64,000 nucleotides of DNA, from positions 2,790,001 to 2,854,000 of the forward strand of contig NZ_CP132957.1 of assembly GCF_030863805.1 (NCBI RefSeq), read 5' to 3'. Source of the DNA: Kineothrix sp. MB12-C1. GTDB taxonomy: Bacteria; Bacillota; Clostridia; Lachnospirales; Lachnospiraceae. Under the pieces are notes generated by a model that was given only the letters and a program-made list of their open reading frames with translations, ran no database searches and was not told the DNA's origin. A program made the translations under genes and the position numbers. Of this stretch, positions 34,633-42,257 are shown piece by piece (position 1 is the first letter of the stretch; every line of letters starts with the position of its first letter).

Positions 34633-36042
34633 ATGATAAAAGATAACCAAAGGTATTTCAATAGATTACACCTGCTGGTGGATGCGGTTGTCGTAGCACT
34701 TTCCTATTCACTCGCATGGTTAATAAAGTTTAAGACGCCCTTCGCAGATACAGAGCCTGGTATTTCTGCGCTCTCTGTGGAGATATATTTTAGTGCGCTT
34801 TATTTTATTGTGCCCGGATATGTTTTGCTTTATTATTTCTTTAATATGTATACTCCGAAGCGGGCTACCAGACGGAAATATGAGATATCGAGTATTATTA
34901 AAGCGAATACGGTAGCAATATTTCTGTTTATGGTGGTGTTATTTGCTATTAAGCAAGAACACTTTTCCCGCTCTTTAATTGTTATATTTTATGTAATTAA
35001 TATTATTTTAGCTACGTTGTTCCGGTCATTGATTCGTAATGGCCTGCAATATTTCCGCAAAAAAGGGTATAATCTAAAGTATATTCTGTTAGTGGGATAT
35101 TCCAGAGCAGCAGAGGAGTACATTACGCGAATCAACGCCAATCCTCAATGGGGATATGTGGTGCGGGGAATCTTAGACGACAAAGTACCGAGCGGTACCT
35201 TATATAAGGGTGTGAAGGTGTTAGGAAGAATTGACAACCTGCTTTATATTTTGCCGGAGAACAAGCTGGATGAAATAGCCGTTACTTTGGCACTTGAAGA
35301 TTACAATAGGTTGGAGAGAATCGTAGATTTGTGCGAGAAGTCCGGTGTGCATACGAAATTTATTCCGGATTATAACAGTCTTGTACCGAGCAGGCCGTAT
35401 ACGGAGGACTTGATGGGACTTCCGGTAATTAATATTCGTTATGTGCCTTTGACCAATACGTTGAATTGGATAGCAAAACGGGCAGTCGATGTGATGGGTT
35501 CCCTTTGTGGAATTATTATATCTTCGCCGCTCATGCTTATTGCAGCTATTTTAGTGAAGTGTACAAGCCGTGGACCGGTGATTTTCAAGCAGGAACGCGT
35601 GGGCCTTCATAATAAACCATTCAAAATGTATAAATTCCGTACGATGGAGCTGCAAAAACCTTCTCAGGAACAAAAGGCATGGACAGTGAAAGATGATCCC
35701 CGTGTGACGCGAATCGGAAAGATTATGAGAAAGACGAGTTTGGACGAGCTTCCCCAGTTGTTCAATATATTGGCAGGGGAGATGAGCCTTGTAGGTCCAA
35801 GGCCGGAGCGTCCGTTGTTTGTTGAAAAGTTCAAAGAAGAAATTCCCCGATATATGATTAAACATCAAGTGCGGCCCGGACTTACCGGTTGGGCACAGAT
35901 TAATGGGTATAGAGGCGATACCTCTATAAGAAAACGTATTGAATATGATATATTTTATATAGAAAATTGGACGATGGGGCTGGACATTAAAATCATGTTT
36001 TTGACGATTTTCAAAGGCTTCATCAATAAGAATGCTTATTAA
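34633..36042 (+). CDS. Undecaprenyl-phosphate sugar phosphotransferase (polyprenyl glycosylphosphotransferase)
   Basis: 469 residues. Four N-terminal helices, a Rossmann-like middle part (ILLVGYSRAAEEY), a fifth hydrophobic helix (about 283-303), then the catalytic domain: GPVIFKQERVGLHNKPFKMYKFRTM, TSLDELPQLFNILAGEMSLVGPRPE and VRPGLTGWAQI, all diagnostic. It starts glycan synthesis by moving a sugar-1-phosphate to undecaprenyl phosphate at the membrane. GGTGAAAGC precedes the ATG. It is followed after 27 bp by an LCP ligase gene, so the first and last membrane steps are neighbours. Confidence 0.95.
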   Translation: MIKDNQRYFNRLHLLVDAVVVALSYSLAWLIKFKTPFADTEPGISALSVEIYFSALYFIVPGYVLLYYFFNMYTPKRATRRKYEISSIIKANTVAIFLFMVVLFAIKQEHFSRSLIVIFYVINIILATLFRSLIRNGLQYFRKKGYNLKYILLVGYSRAAEEYITRINANPQWGYVVRGILDDKVPSGTLYKGVKVLGRIDNLLYILPENKLDEIAVTLALEDYNRLERIVDLCEKSGVHTKFIPDYNSLVPSRPYTEDLMGLPVINIRYVPLTNTLNWIAKRAVDVMGSLCGIIISSPLMLIAAILVKCTSRGPVIFKQERVGLHNKPFKMYKFRTMELQKPSQEQKAWTVKDDPRVTRIGKIMRKTSLDELPQLFNILAGEMSLVGPRPERPLFVEKFKEEIPRYMIKHQVRPGLTGWAQINGYRGDTSIRKRIEYDIFYIENWTMGLDIKIMFLTIFKGFINKNAY

Positions 36043-36069
36043 ATTTGCAAAAAGATAAGGGAGATGGAA

Positions 36070-37191
36070 ATGGCTACAAATTCTAAAAAAAGTGGAAGAA
36101 GCGAAGATACTAAGATGAATAGCAAAAGCAAGAAAATGTCGGCAAAAGAAAAAGAGAGGAGAAAAAGAAAAAAGATTGTTCTCTTTATTGTAGAAATTTT
36201 CATATTGCTCATTATGGTAGGTGTGTTGTACTTTGTTCTTAAAGGTGAAAAAGTAGGTAAAGTTGAGTTAAATGCAGATAAGCTCGTGATTAACGAAGAA
36301 GTAAAACAAAGAGAAGAGACAACGAATATGAAGGGCTATCGCAATATCGCTTTATTCGGTGTGGATTCCACTACAGGAGCTTTAACGAAGAACACACGAA
36401 GTGATACCATTATGATTGCTTCCATTAACTTGGACACAGGAAATTGTAAGCTCGTTTCCGTATATCGTGATACCTATTTGAATTTAAGTAATGATACTTA
36501 TAATAAGTGTAATTCTGCTTATGCCAAGGGCGGTCCGGAGATGGCGATTAACATGTTGAATATGAACATGGATATGAACATCACAGACTTTATCACCGTA
36601 GGATTCGCAGGACTTACAGATACGATCGATGCGCTTGGCGGTATTATGGTAGACGTGGATAGTGCGGAGATTCATCATTTGAATAGTTATCAGTTCACGA
36701 TGGCAGAGGATTTGAAGCGCCCTTATAAAGAAGTAACAGAAACAGGCTATCAGCTTTTGAGCGGTCTTCAGGCAACAGCATACTGCCGGATTCGTTACAC
36801 GGCAGGAGATGACTTTAAGCGTGCAGAACGTCAGAGAGAAGTGCTGATGGCAGTAGCGGATAAGGCGAAGACGGCATCCCCGGCCACTTTGAATCAGATT
36901 GCTAACGATGTATTCAGCGAGATTTATACATCTCTCGATTTGACAGAAATCCTTGAGCTGTTAGGTGGTATCAGCAAATATAATATCGTGGATCAGGCCG
37001 GATTCCCCTACGAGCAGTATAGAACGACAGGGACGATTGGCTCTAAGGGAAGCTGCGTTATTCCGGTTGATCTGAAAGAGAATGTGGAATGGCTCCATAA
37101 GTTCTTATTCGATGAAGAATACACCGTATCTTCGGATGTACAGTCATACAGCGATAAAATAAAGAGTGACACCGCTTCCTATATCAGATAA
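36070..37191 (+). CDS. LytR-CpsA-Psr (LCP) family glycan ligase
   Basis: 373 residues. A Lys-rich cytoplasmic head, one membrane helix (about 39-58), and an LCP domain (about 93-330) with NIALFGVDS, TRSDTIMI, VYRDTYL, YCRIRYTAGDDFKRAERQR. These Asp and Arg residues bind polyprenyl pyrophosphate. LCP proteins transfer finished glycans from the lipid carrier to peptidoglycan. The start at 36070 is preferred because AAGGGAG is 8 nt upstream; the ATG at 36064 is too near. The gene ends with a clear terminator. Confidence 0.95.
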   Translation: MATNSKKSGRSEDTKMNSKSKKMSAKEKERRKRKKIVLFIVEIFILLIMVGVLYFVLKGEKVGKVELNADKLVINEEVKQREETTNMKGYRNIALFGVDSTTGALTKNTRSDTIMIASINLDTGNCKLVSVYRDTYLNLSNDTYNKCNSAYAKGGPEMAINMLNMNMDMNITDFITVGFAGLTDTIDALGGIMVDVDSAEIHHLNSYQFTMAEDLKRPYKEVTETGYQLLSGLQATAYCRIRYTAGDDFKRAERQREVLMAVADKAKTASPATLNQIANDVFSEIYTSLDLTEILELLGGISKYNIVDQAGFPYEQYRTTGTIGSKGSCVIPVDLKENVEWLHKFLFDEEYTVSSDVQSYSDKIKSDTASYIR

Positions 37192-37228
37192 GAACATAAG
37201 AAGAGATTGATATAAATAAAGATAAAAT

Positions 37229-37253
37229 AAAAGGACCTTCCAAGGGTCCTTTT
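37229..37253 (+). terminator. Rho-independent terminator after the LCP gene
   Basis: AAAAGGACC, 7-nt loop, GGTCCTTTT, then ATTG. The T-run CTTTTATT is also the target site of the adjoining mobile element. Confidence 0.9.
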
Positions 37254-37256
37254 ATT

Positions 37257-37398
37257 GTAACAGTTCAGCTCTTAACGCCGCGAGGTGTTTTTTGTGAGCG
37301 AAGATCACAGAAAACCCGAGTTTGGCAAGCGCGAAATACTGCTATGCAGTATTTCTGTGCATAAATTGTTGCTAGGAAGCCGTAGGCTGAATAGTAAC
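37257..37398 (+). mobile_element. Family B element with exact 8-bp duplication
   Basis: 142 bp from GTAACAGTTCAGCTC to GGCTGAATAGTAAC, with an inner hairpin GAAATACTGC-TAT-GCAGTATTTC. CTTTTATT flanks it at 37249-37256 and 37399-37406. It has a long interior unlike family A. Confidence 0.85.
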
Positions 37399-37406
37399 CT
37401 TTTATT

Positions 37407-37539
37407 GTAACTATTCAGTAGGTCTGCGCATTTACTGCGCTGACCGTACGATAACGTTGAATAACAAGTAAAAATCCCATCACCGAAGGTGATTTGAAAT
37501 GGATTTTTGCTCGTAACTGTGAAGGTACTGAACAGTTAC
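37407..37539 (+). mobile_element. Family A IS66-type MITE sharing the same target duplication
   Basis: 133 bp from GTAACTATTCAGTAGG to CTGAACAGTTAC. CTTTTATT stands at 37399-37406 and again at 37540-37547, so three copies of the 8-bp target separate two elements in tandem. Confidence 0.92.
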
Positions 37540-37578
37540 CTTTTATTAAATAATGAGGGAAAGGGGCAGGATAAGTTG

Positions 37579-38532
37579 ATGAAGGAAATAGATGTGATTA
37601 TCCCTGTATATAAACCGGACAAGGCTTTTTTGATGTTAATAGACAGCTTGCAGAATCAGACAGTTTCCATAGGGAAGATTATTATTATCAATACGGAGCA
37701 GAAATATTTCGACCGCCTGGTATATGGGACTCCATTTTTTGAGAAGAACAAGAATGTAGTTATTACCCATATTGGGAAGAAGGAGTTCAATCATGGCGCA
37801 TCCAGAAACCTGGGGGTGAGTAAGTCGCAGGCTCCTATTTTCGTTATGATGACACAGGATGCACTTCCGGGAGATGAGCATCTAATTGAGAATCTGGTGC
37901 GGCCGCTGGGGAAAGAGGAGGCCGCCGTCTCCTATGCAAGGCAGCTTCCGGCAGATGATTGTAATGAAATGGAACGATTTATGCGGGCCTTCAACTATCC
38001 TGCGAAAAGTGTGGAAAAGTCAGCGCGGGATATACAGCGGCTGGGGATAAAAACTTATTTCTGTTCCAATGTGTGTGCGGCATATAAACGAGAGGTATTC
38101 GATGCCCTCGGAGGTTTTGTGAAATGTACAATTTTCAATGAGGATATGATCTATGCGGCGGGAGCGATAAAGGCAGGATATCTGATTGCTTATGCGGCAG
38201 ATGCTAAAGTGATTCATTCTCACAACTATACTTGCAGGCAGCAGTTTCATCGTAACTTTGACTTGGGGGTATCTCAGGCGGATCATCCTGAGATTTTTGA
38301 GGGGGTTCCTTCGGAGAAGGAGGGTATCGCTCTTTTGAAAAGTTTGACAAGGCATTTGTGGAAGAATAGAAAGAGAGGAAAGATTCCGGTATTTTATATA
38401 AATAGTGCTTTCCGCTACGCGGGATTTTTACTCGGAAAGAAGTATAAGAGGCTACCTATGGCTCTCGTTATGAAATGTACATCGAATAAGGACTATTGGG
38501 GACAGATACGAAGAATAAAGGTAACTATCTGA
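37579..38532 (+). CDS. GT2 family glycosyltransferase, RfbF/rhamnosyltransferase-like
   Basis: 317 residues from the ATG at 37579 (AGGA 8 nt upstream); the frame continues up to 37507 only through the mobile element. IDVIIPVYKPDKAF begins the GT-A fold; FNHGASRNLG and MTQDALPGDE give the donor and metal-binding region; FNEDMIYAAGAIKAGY follows. It is close to dTDP-rhamnose transferases. Its last codons (GTA ACT ATC TGA) are the left end of a family A element, so the original C-terminus has been cut off and replaced by three element-encoded residues. The protein length is still normal for the family. Confidence 0.9.
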   Translation: MKEIDVIIPVYKPDKAFLMLIDSLQNQTVSIGKIIIINTEQKYFDRLVYGTPFFEKNKNVVITHIGKKEFNHGASRNLGVSKSQAPIFVMMTQDALPGDEHLIENLVRPLGKEEAAVSYARQLPADDCNEMERFMRAFNYPAKSVEKSARDIQRLGIKTYFCSNVCAAYKREVFDALGGFVKCTIFNEDMIYAAGAIKAGYLIAYAADAKVIHSHNYTCRQQFHRNFDLGVSQADHPEIFEGVPSEKEGIALLKSLTRHLWKNRKRGKIPVFYINSAFRYAGFLLGKKYKRLPMALVMKCTSNKDYWGQIRRIKVTI

Positions 38533-38649
38533 TAGGTCGGCGCATTTACTGCGCTGACCGTACGATAACGTTGAATAACAAGTAAAAATCCCATCACCGA
38601 AGGTGATTTTAAATGGATTTTTGCAACTGTGAGGGTACTGAACAGTTGC
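38521..38649 (+). mobile_element. Family A MITE inserted in the 3' end of a glycosyltransferase gene
   Basis: 129 bp from GTAACTATCTGATAGG to CTGAACAGTTGC. Exact duplication GAATAAAG at 38513-38520 and 38650-38657. The TGA at 38530-38532 ends the upstream gene. Confidence 0.92.
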
Positions 38650-38657
38650 GAATAAAG

Positions 38658-38721
38658 GTAACTATCTGATAGGTCGGCGCATTTGCGGCGCCAACCGTAA
38701 AAACACGTGGAAAACAGTTAA
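38658..38721 (+). repeat. Second, shorter family A copy in tandem
   Basis: GTAACTATCTGATAGG with a first hairpin GGCGCATTTGCGGCGCC, then a jump to AAACAGTTAAC. It starts right after the right duplication of the preceding copy and shares its unusual ATCTGATAGG left end, so it probably arose by duplication of the same insertion. Confidence 0.75.
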
Positions 38722-38809
38722 CAAAAAACGCATATTTTTATCACAAAAAGAACACAATTCCTCGATATACTGATAGCAAATATAAGGAAAGGAAGAATGA
38801 GTGCGAACC

Positions 38810-38855
38810 ACTCATAATGAGTAAAGAATACTCATAATGAGTAAAAAACACTCAT
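38810..38855. repeat. 20-bp repeats with palindrome ACTCATAATGAGT before htrA
   Basis: ACTCATAATGAGT at 38810-38822 and 38830-38842, then half a unit ACTCAT at 38850-38855. An ATGAGT also lies just upstream at about 38797. They end 11 bp before the htrA start, so they are within its leader. Similar units occur before metQ (56971-57045). Confidence 0.7.
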
Positions 38856-38866
38856 AGGGAATTGTT

Positions 38867-40411
38867 ATGTATGAAAATAATTATCCAAACGATTATGAAA
38901 AGAAAAATTCGTTGCCTGGTTCAGCAGAAGGAAAACCGGAAGAAACTGGATTAAATGGACAAAGTACCGGCGAATACGGTACGGGCTACTATAATACAAA
39001 CACTTCCGCTTATGGCAATGGCAGTTACCGTTACGGAAATAACTATAATTATATTGAGAATGCTTATCGAGCAGGCAATGGCTATGGCACCGGAGAAAGT
39101 GCAAATAAGCCTCCTGTCAGAGAGAAAAAGGAGAAAAAATCAGGCGGATATTTTAAGAAAGCGTTAGTCGCGGTAAGCCTGGGGTTATTCTTCGGAATTT
39201 GCGCCGGAGCCGGATTCGTTGCGGTAGAATCGGCAACAGGCGCCTTCAGAAGTAATATAATGACAGCCACATCGGAGGCAACACAGAATGTGAAAGACAT
39301 CTCGGACGGTGTGAAAACAACGGCGGAGACAATTGCAGAAACCGCTCAGAATATAGATGCAGTACCGGGTGGGGAGACTACAGCGGTAGTTACAGATGTT
39401 AGCAATGTAGTGACAGCAGTAATGCCGGCTATCGTTTCTATTAATAATATTTACACAGAGACAACTTCTTTCTTCGGACAGTCCATGCAAAGTGAAGGAA
39501 CGGCGGCTGGTTCAGGCATTATTGTGGGGGAAAGTGATACAGAGCTTTTAATTGTATCCAATTATCACGTGGTAGAAGGAGCCGATAAATTAATGGTACA
39601 ATTCGCTGATGGTTCAGAGGTGCAGGCCCAGATGAAAGGATCTGATCCTGATATGGACTTGGCAGTTATCGCGGTAGACTTGGAACAGGTGGAAGCCTCT
39701 ACAAGAAATGCGATTGCAGTTGCGACCCTTGGAGACAGCGATGCTTTGACCGTAGGAGAACCTGCCATCGCCATCGGTAATTCCTTAGGATATGGGCAGT
39801 CTGTAACGGTAGGTGTTATCAGTGCGCTTGACCGAGTTATCAATTTATCCGGTGGGAATGGTAGGGTAACGGATTCCGATGCTTCTTTTATACAGACGGA
39901 TGCAGCTATTAATCCGGGTAATTCAGGCGGTGCCCTTCTCAATCTGCGCGGTGAGGTAGTTGGTATTAATTCCAATAAGATTGGCGGTTCTGTAGTGGAA
40001 GGAATGGGGTATGCAATTCCCATTTCCGCAGCGAAACCAATTATTCAAGATTTGATGTTAAAAGAAACGAGAGCAAAAGTAGCACAGGAAAATAAAGGTT
40101 ATCTTGGTATTTCTCCTCTTACCGTAGTGGATGAGATGGCGGAGACCTACGGAATGCCTAAGGGGGTATATGTGTCACAAGTATACGAAGGTACAGCCGC
40201 AGAGACAGCCGGAATTAAGAAAGGCAATATCATTACGGAATTCGATGGTAATAAAGTGACGAGTGCTGAGGATTTATTAAGCATGATGGAATATTATGCG
40301 GCAGGAGATACGGTTAACGTTACAATTATGCAAGGAAGTCCTAACGGTTGGGACAGCCAGGCTGTTACTGTTACTCTTGGCGGAAGAGCGGATATAGATG
40401 TCAATAATTAA
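38867..40411 (+). CDS. HtrA/DegP-like membrane serine protease with PDZ domain
   Basis: 514 residues. A Tyr/Asn/Gly-rich cytoplasmic head (to about 85), one membrane helix (about 98-120), a trypsin-like domain with catalytic H234 (NYHVV), D264 (DMDLAV) and S353 (GNSGG), then one PDZ domain (about 412-500). It degrades or refolds damaged proteins outside the membrane. AGGG lies 7 nt before the ATG. It has its own terminator, and the repeats in its leader may take part in regulation. Confidence 0.95.
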   Translation: MYENNYPNDYEKKNSLPGSAEGKPEETGLNGQSTGEYGTGYYNTNTSAYGNGSYRYGNNYNYIENAYRAGNGYGTGESANKPPVREKKEKKSGGYFKKALVAVSLGLFFGICAGAGFVAVESATGAFRSNIMTATSEATQNVKDISDGVKTTAETIAETAQNIDAVPGGETTAVVTDVSNVVTAVMPAIVSINNIYTETTSFFGQSMQSEGTAAGSGIIVGESDTELLIVSNYHVVEGADKLMVQFADGSEVQAQMKGSDPDMDLAVIAVDLEQVEASTRNAIAVATLGDSDALTVGEPAIAIGNSLGYGQSVTVGVISALDRVINLSGGNGRVTDSDASFIQTDAAINPGNSGGALLNLRGEVVGINSNKIGGSVVEGMGYAIPISAAKPIIQDLMLKETRAKVAQENKGYLGISPLTVVDEMAETYGMPKGVYVSQVYEGTAAETAGIKKGNIITEFDGNKVTSAEDLLSMMEYYAAGDTVNVTIMQGSPNGWDSQAVTVTLGGRADIDVNN

Positions 40412-40435
40412 TGAGAATTAATAAAGATATGATAG

Positions 40436-40486
40436 AAACGGTTATTCGGCTATTTCTCAAGGTGGAAAGGCGGGTAACCGTTTTTC
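40436..40486 (+). terminator. Terminator after htrA
   Basis: AAACGGTTA (40436-40444) pairs with TAACCGTTT (40475-40483), followed by TTTC. The loop is 30 nt. Confidence 0.7.
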
Positions 40487-40532
40487 TAATAAATTTATAA
40501 ATTATAAGAACAGTAATTTAGAAAATGTTAAC

Positions 40533-40561
40533 TTGTACAACATTTGTGAATACCGTATAAT
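40533..40561 (+). promoter_or_regulatory. Sigma-A type promoter for the clpX-like gene
   Basis: TTGTAC (40533-40538), 17-bp spacer, TATAAT (40556-40561), about 60 bp before the start codon. Confidence 0.75.
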
Positions 40562-40622
40562 AAAAATCGGTACATTGGCTTACGATAAAGAATAAATTTA
40601 ATGTAAGGATAAGGAGCGGACT

Positions 40623-42218
40623 ATGAGCGATTTTAATAATAATGGAGACAATAATAACGAAGAGAACAATAATAGGAATAAAAATAATAATGAAGATATT
40701 CAAAATAAGGATCATAAAGAATATGAGAATGATGAAGTGAAATCTGATGGAGGGGAAAAAGAAGACGATCGCGGAAGCATGAAGGATTTTAGCAATTCGG
40801 GAAAAGAAACTGATTACGAAGATGTTTGTTTTATATGCCGCAGACCGGAGAGAAGGACGGGGAAGATGTTCAAGCTTCCCAATAACATATCTGTATGTAA
40901 TGACTGTATGCATAAGACGATGGATACGGTCAGCCAATTCGATTACCAAGGGATGTTGAATAATCCTAGTCTGAATGAAGAGTTGAATAAGCTAAATGGC
41001 GGTAAGGGAATGCCTAATATCAGCTTCGTGAATCTGGCAGATTTACAAGGGGACGGCGGTATCCCGAATAAGCAGAAAATAAAGAAGAAAAAACAACAAA
41101 CGAGCGAAGCGCCGGTGCTGGATATTAAGAATATTCCTGCCCCTCATAAAATAAAGGCACAGCTCGATGAGTATGTGGTAGGGCAGGAGAAGGCAAAAAA
41201 GATTATTTCCGTAGCAGTTTACAATCACTATAAGCGTGTGGCTACCGGTACGATGGATGAAATCGAGATTGAAAAATCTAATATTTTGATGTTGGGGCCT
41301 ACAGGAAGCGGAAAGACCTATTTGGTAAAGACTTTGGCAAGGCTGCTGGATGTTCCTCTTGCCATAACGGATGCCACTTCACTAACGGAGGCAGGTTATA
41401 TCGGAGATGATATTGAAAGTGTGGTATCTAAGCTCCTTGCCGCCGCAGATAATGATGTGGAGAAAGCTGAGAAAGGAATTATTTTTATCGATGAAATCGA
41501 TAAGATTGCTAAGAAGAAAAATACAACATCCAGAGATGTCAGCGGAGAGTCTGTACAGCAAGGAATGCTTAAGCTGTTGGAAGGTGCGGAAGTAGAAGTT
41601 CCTGTGGGTGCTAATAGCAAAAATGCCATGGTACCTCTTACTACGATCAATACGAAGAACATTCTTTTTATCTGCGGCGGAGCGTTTCCTGACCTGGAGG
41701 AAATTATTAAGCAGCGTCTGAATAAGAGAACCTCCATAGGCTATACTGCAGAACTGAAAGATAAATATGATAAAGATAAGAATATATTAAGCAAGGTGGC
41801 TGTGGAAGATATTAAGAAGTTCGGTATGATTCCTGAATTCATCGGACGTCTGCCGATTATCTGTACGCTGGAAGGCTTGTCGAAGGAAATGTTTATTAAG
41901 ATACTGAAAGAGCCCAGAAATGCTATTTTAAAACAGTATCAGAAGCTGTTGGAGCTGGATGAGGTACAGCTTATGTTCGATGATGGCGCTTTGGAGGCGA
42001 TTGCTGAGAAGGCTATGAATAAAGAAACCGGGGCAAGGGCGCTCCGCGCTATTATTGAAGAATTTATGCTGGATATTATGTACGAAATCCCTAAGGATGA
42101 TAATATAGGAAGGGTAACTATTACGAGGGAATATATTGAAAATACAGGAGGGCCTGTAATTGACATTCGCAGTAATTCTGTAGAATTGCCGGAGAATCTT
42201 AACGTAATCGAGCAATAA
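40623..42218 (+). CDS. clpX: ClpX-type AAA+ unfoldase with Asn/Asp-rich N-terminal extension
   Basis: 531 residues against about 420 for typical ClpX. The first ~65 residues are almost all Asn, Asp, Glu and Lys. Then comes the four-Cys zinc-binding domain (C69, C72, C92, C95), a 60-residue linker, and the AAA+ module: GPTGSGKT Walker A, EAGYIGDD pore loop, FIDEIDKI Walker B, SRDVSGESVQQ, EFIGRLP sensor region. The ClpP-docking loop reads IGY (372-374) where E. coli has IGF. It unfolds tagged proteins, normally for ClpP. No clpP or lon lies beside it. AAGGAG precedes the ATG. It may be the only ClpX or a paralogue; the window cannot tell. Confidence 0.92.
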   Translation: MSDFNNNGDNNNEENNNRNKNNNEDIQNKDHKEYENDEVKSDGGEKEDDRGSMKDFSNSGKETDYEDVCFICRRPERRTGKMFKLPNNISVCNDCMHKTMDTVSQFDYQGMLNNPSLNEELNKLNGGKGMPNISFVNLADLQGDGGIPNKQKIKKKKQQTSEAPVLDIKNIPAPHKIKAQLDEYVVGQEKAKKIISVAVYNHYKRVATGTMDEIEIEKSNILMLGPTGSGKTYLVKTLARLLDVPLAITDATSLTEAGYIGDDIESVVSKLLAAADNDVEKAEKGIIFIDEIDKIAKKKNTTSRDVSGESVQQGMLKLLEGAEVEVPVGANSKNAMVPLTTINTKNILFICGGAFPDLEEIIKQRLNKRTSIGYTAELKDKYDKDKNILSKVAVEDIKKFGMIPEFIGRLPIICTLEGLSKEMFIKILKEPRNAILKQYQKLLELDEVQLMFDDGALEAIAEKAMNKETGARALRAIIEEFMLDIMYEIPKDDNIGRVTITREYIENTGGPVIDIRSNSVELPENLNVIEQ

Positions 42219-42257
42219 GTCATATAGTAATAATAAAGATAAAGAGTGAATAATATT

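Noticed and set aside
37255-38720. Small non-coding RNA genes in the glycan locus gaps
   Set aside because: The structured sequences are explained by repeated elements with target duplications; no separate promoter and terminator pair stands out.
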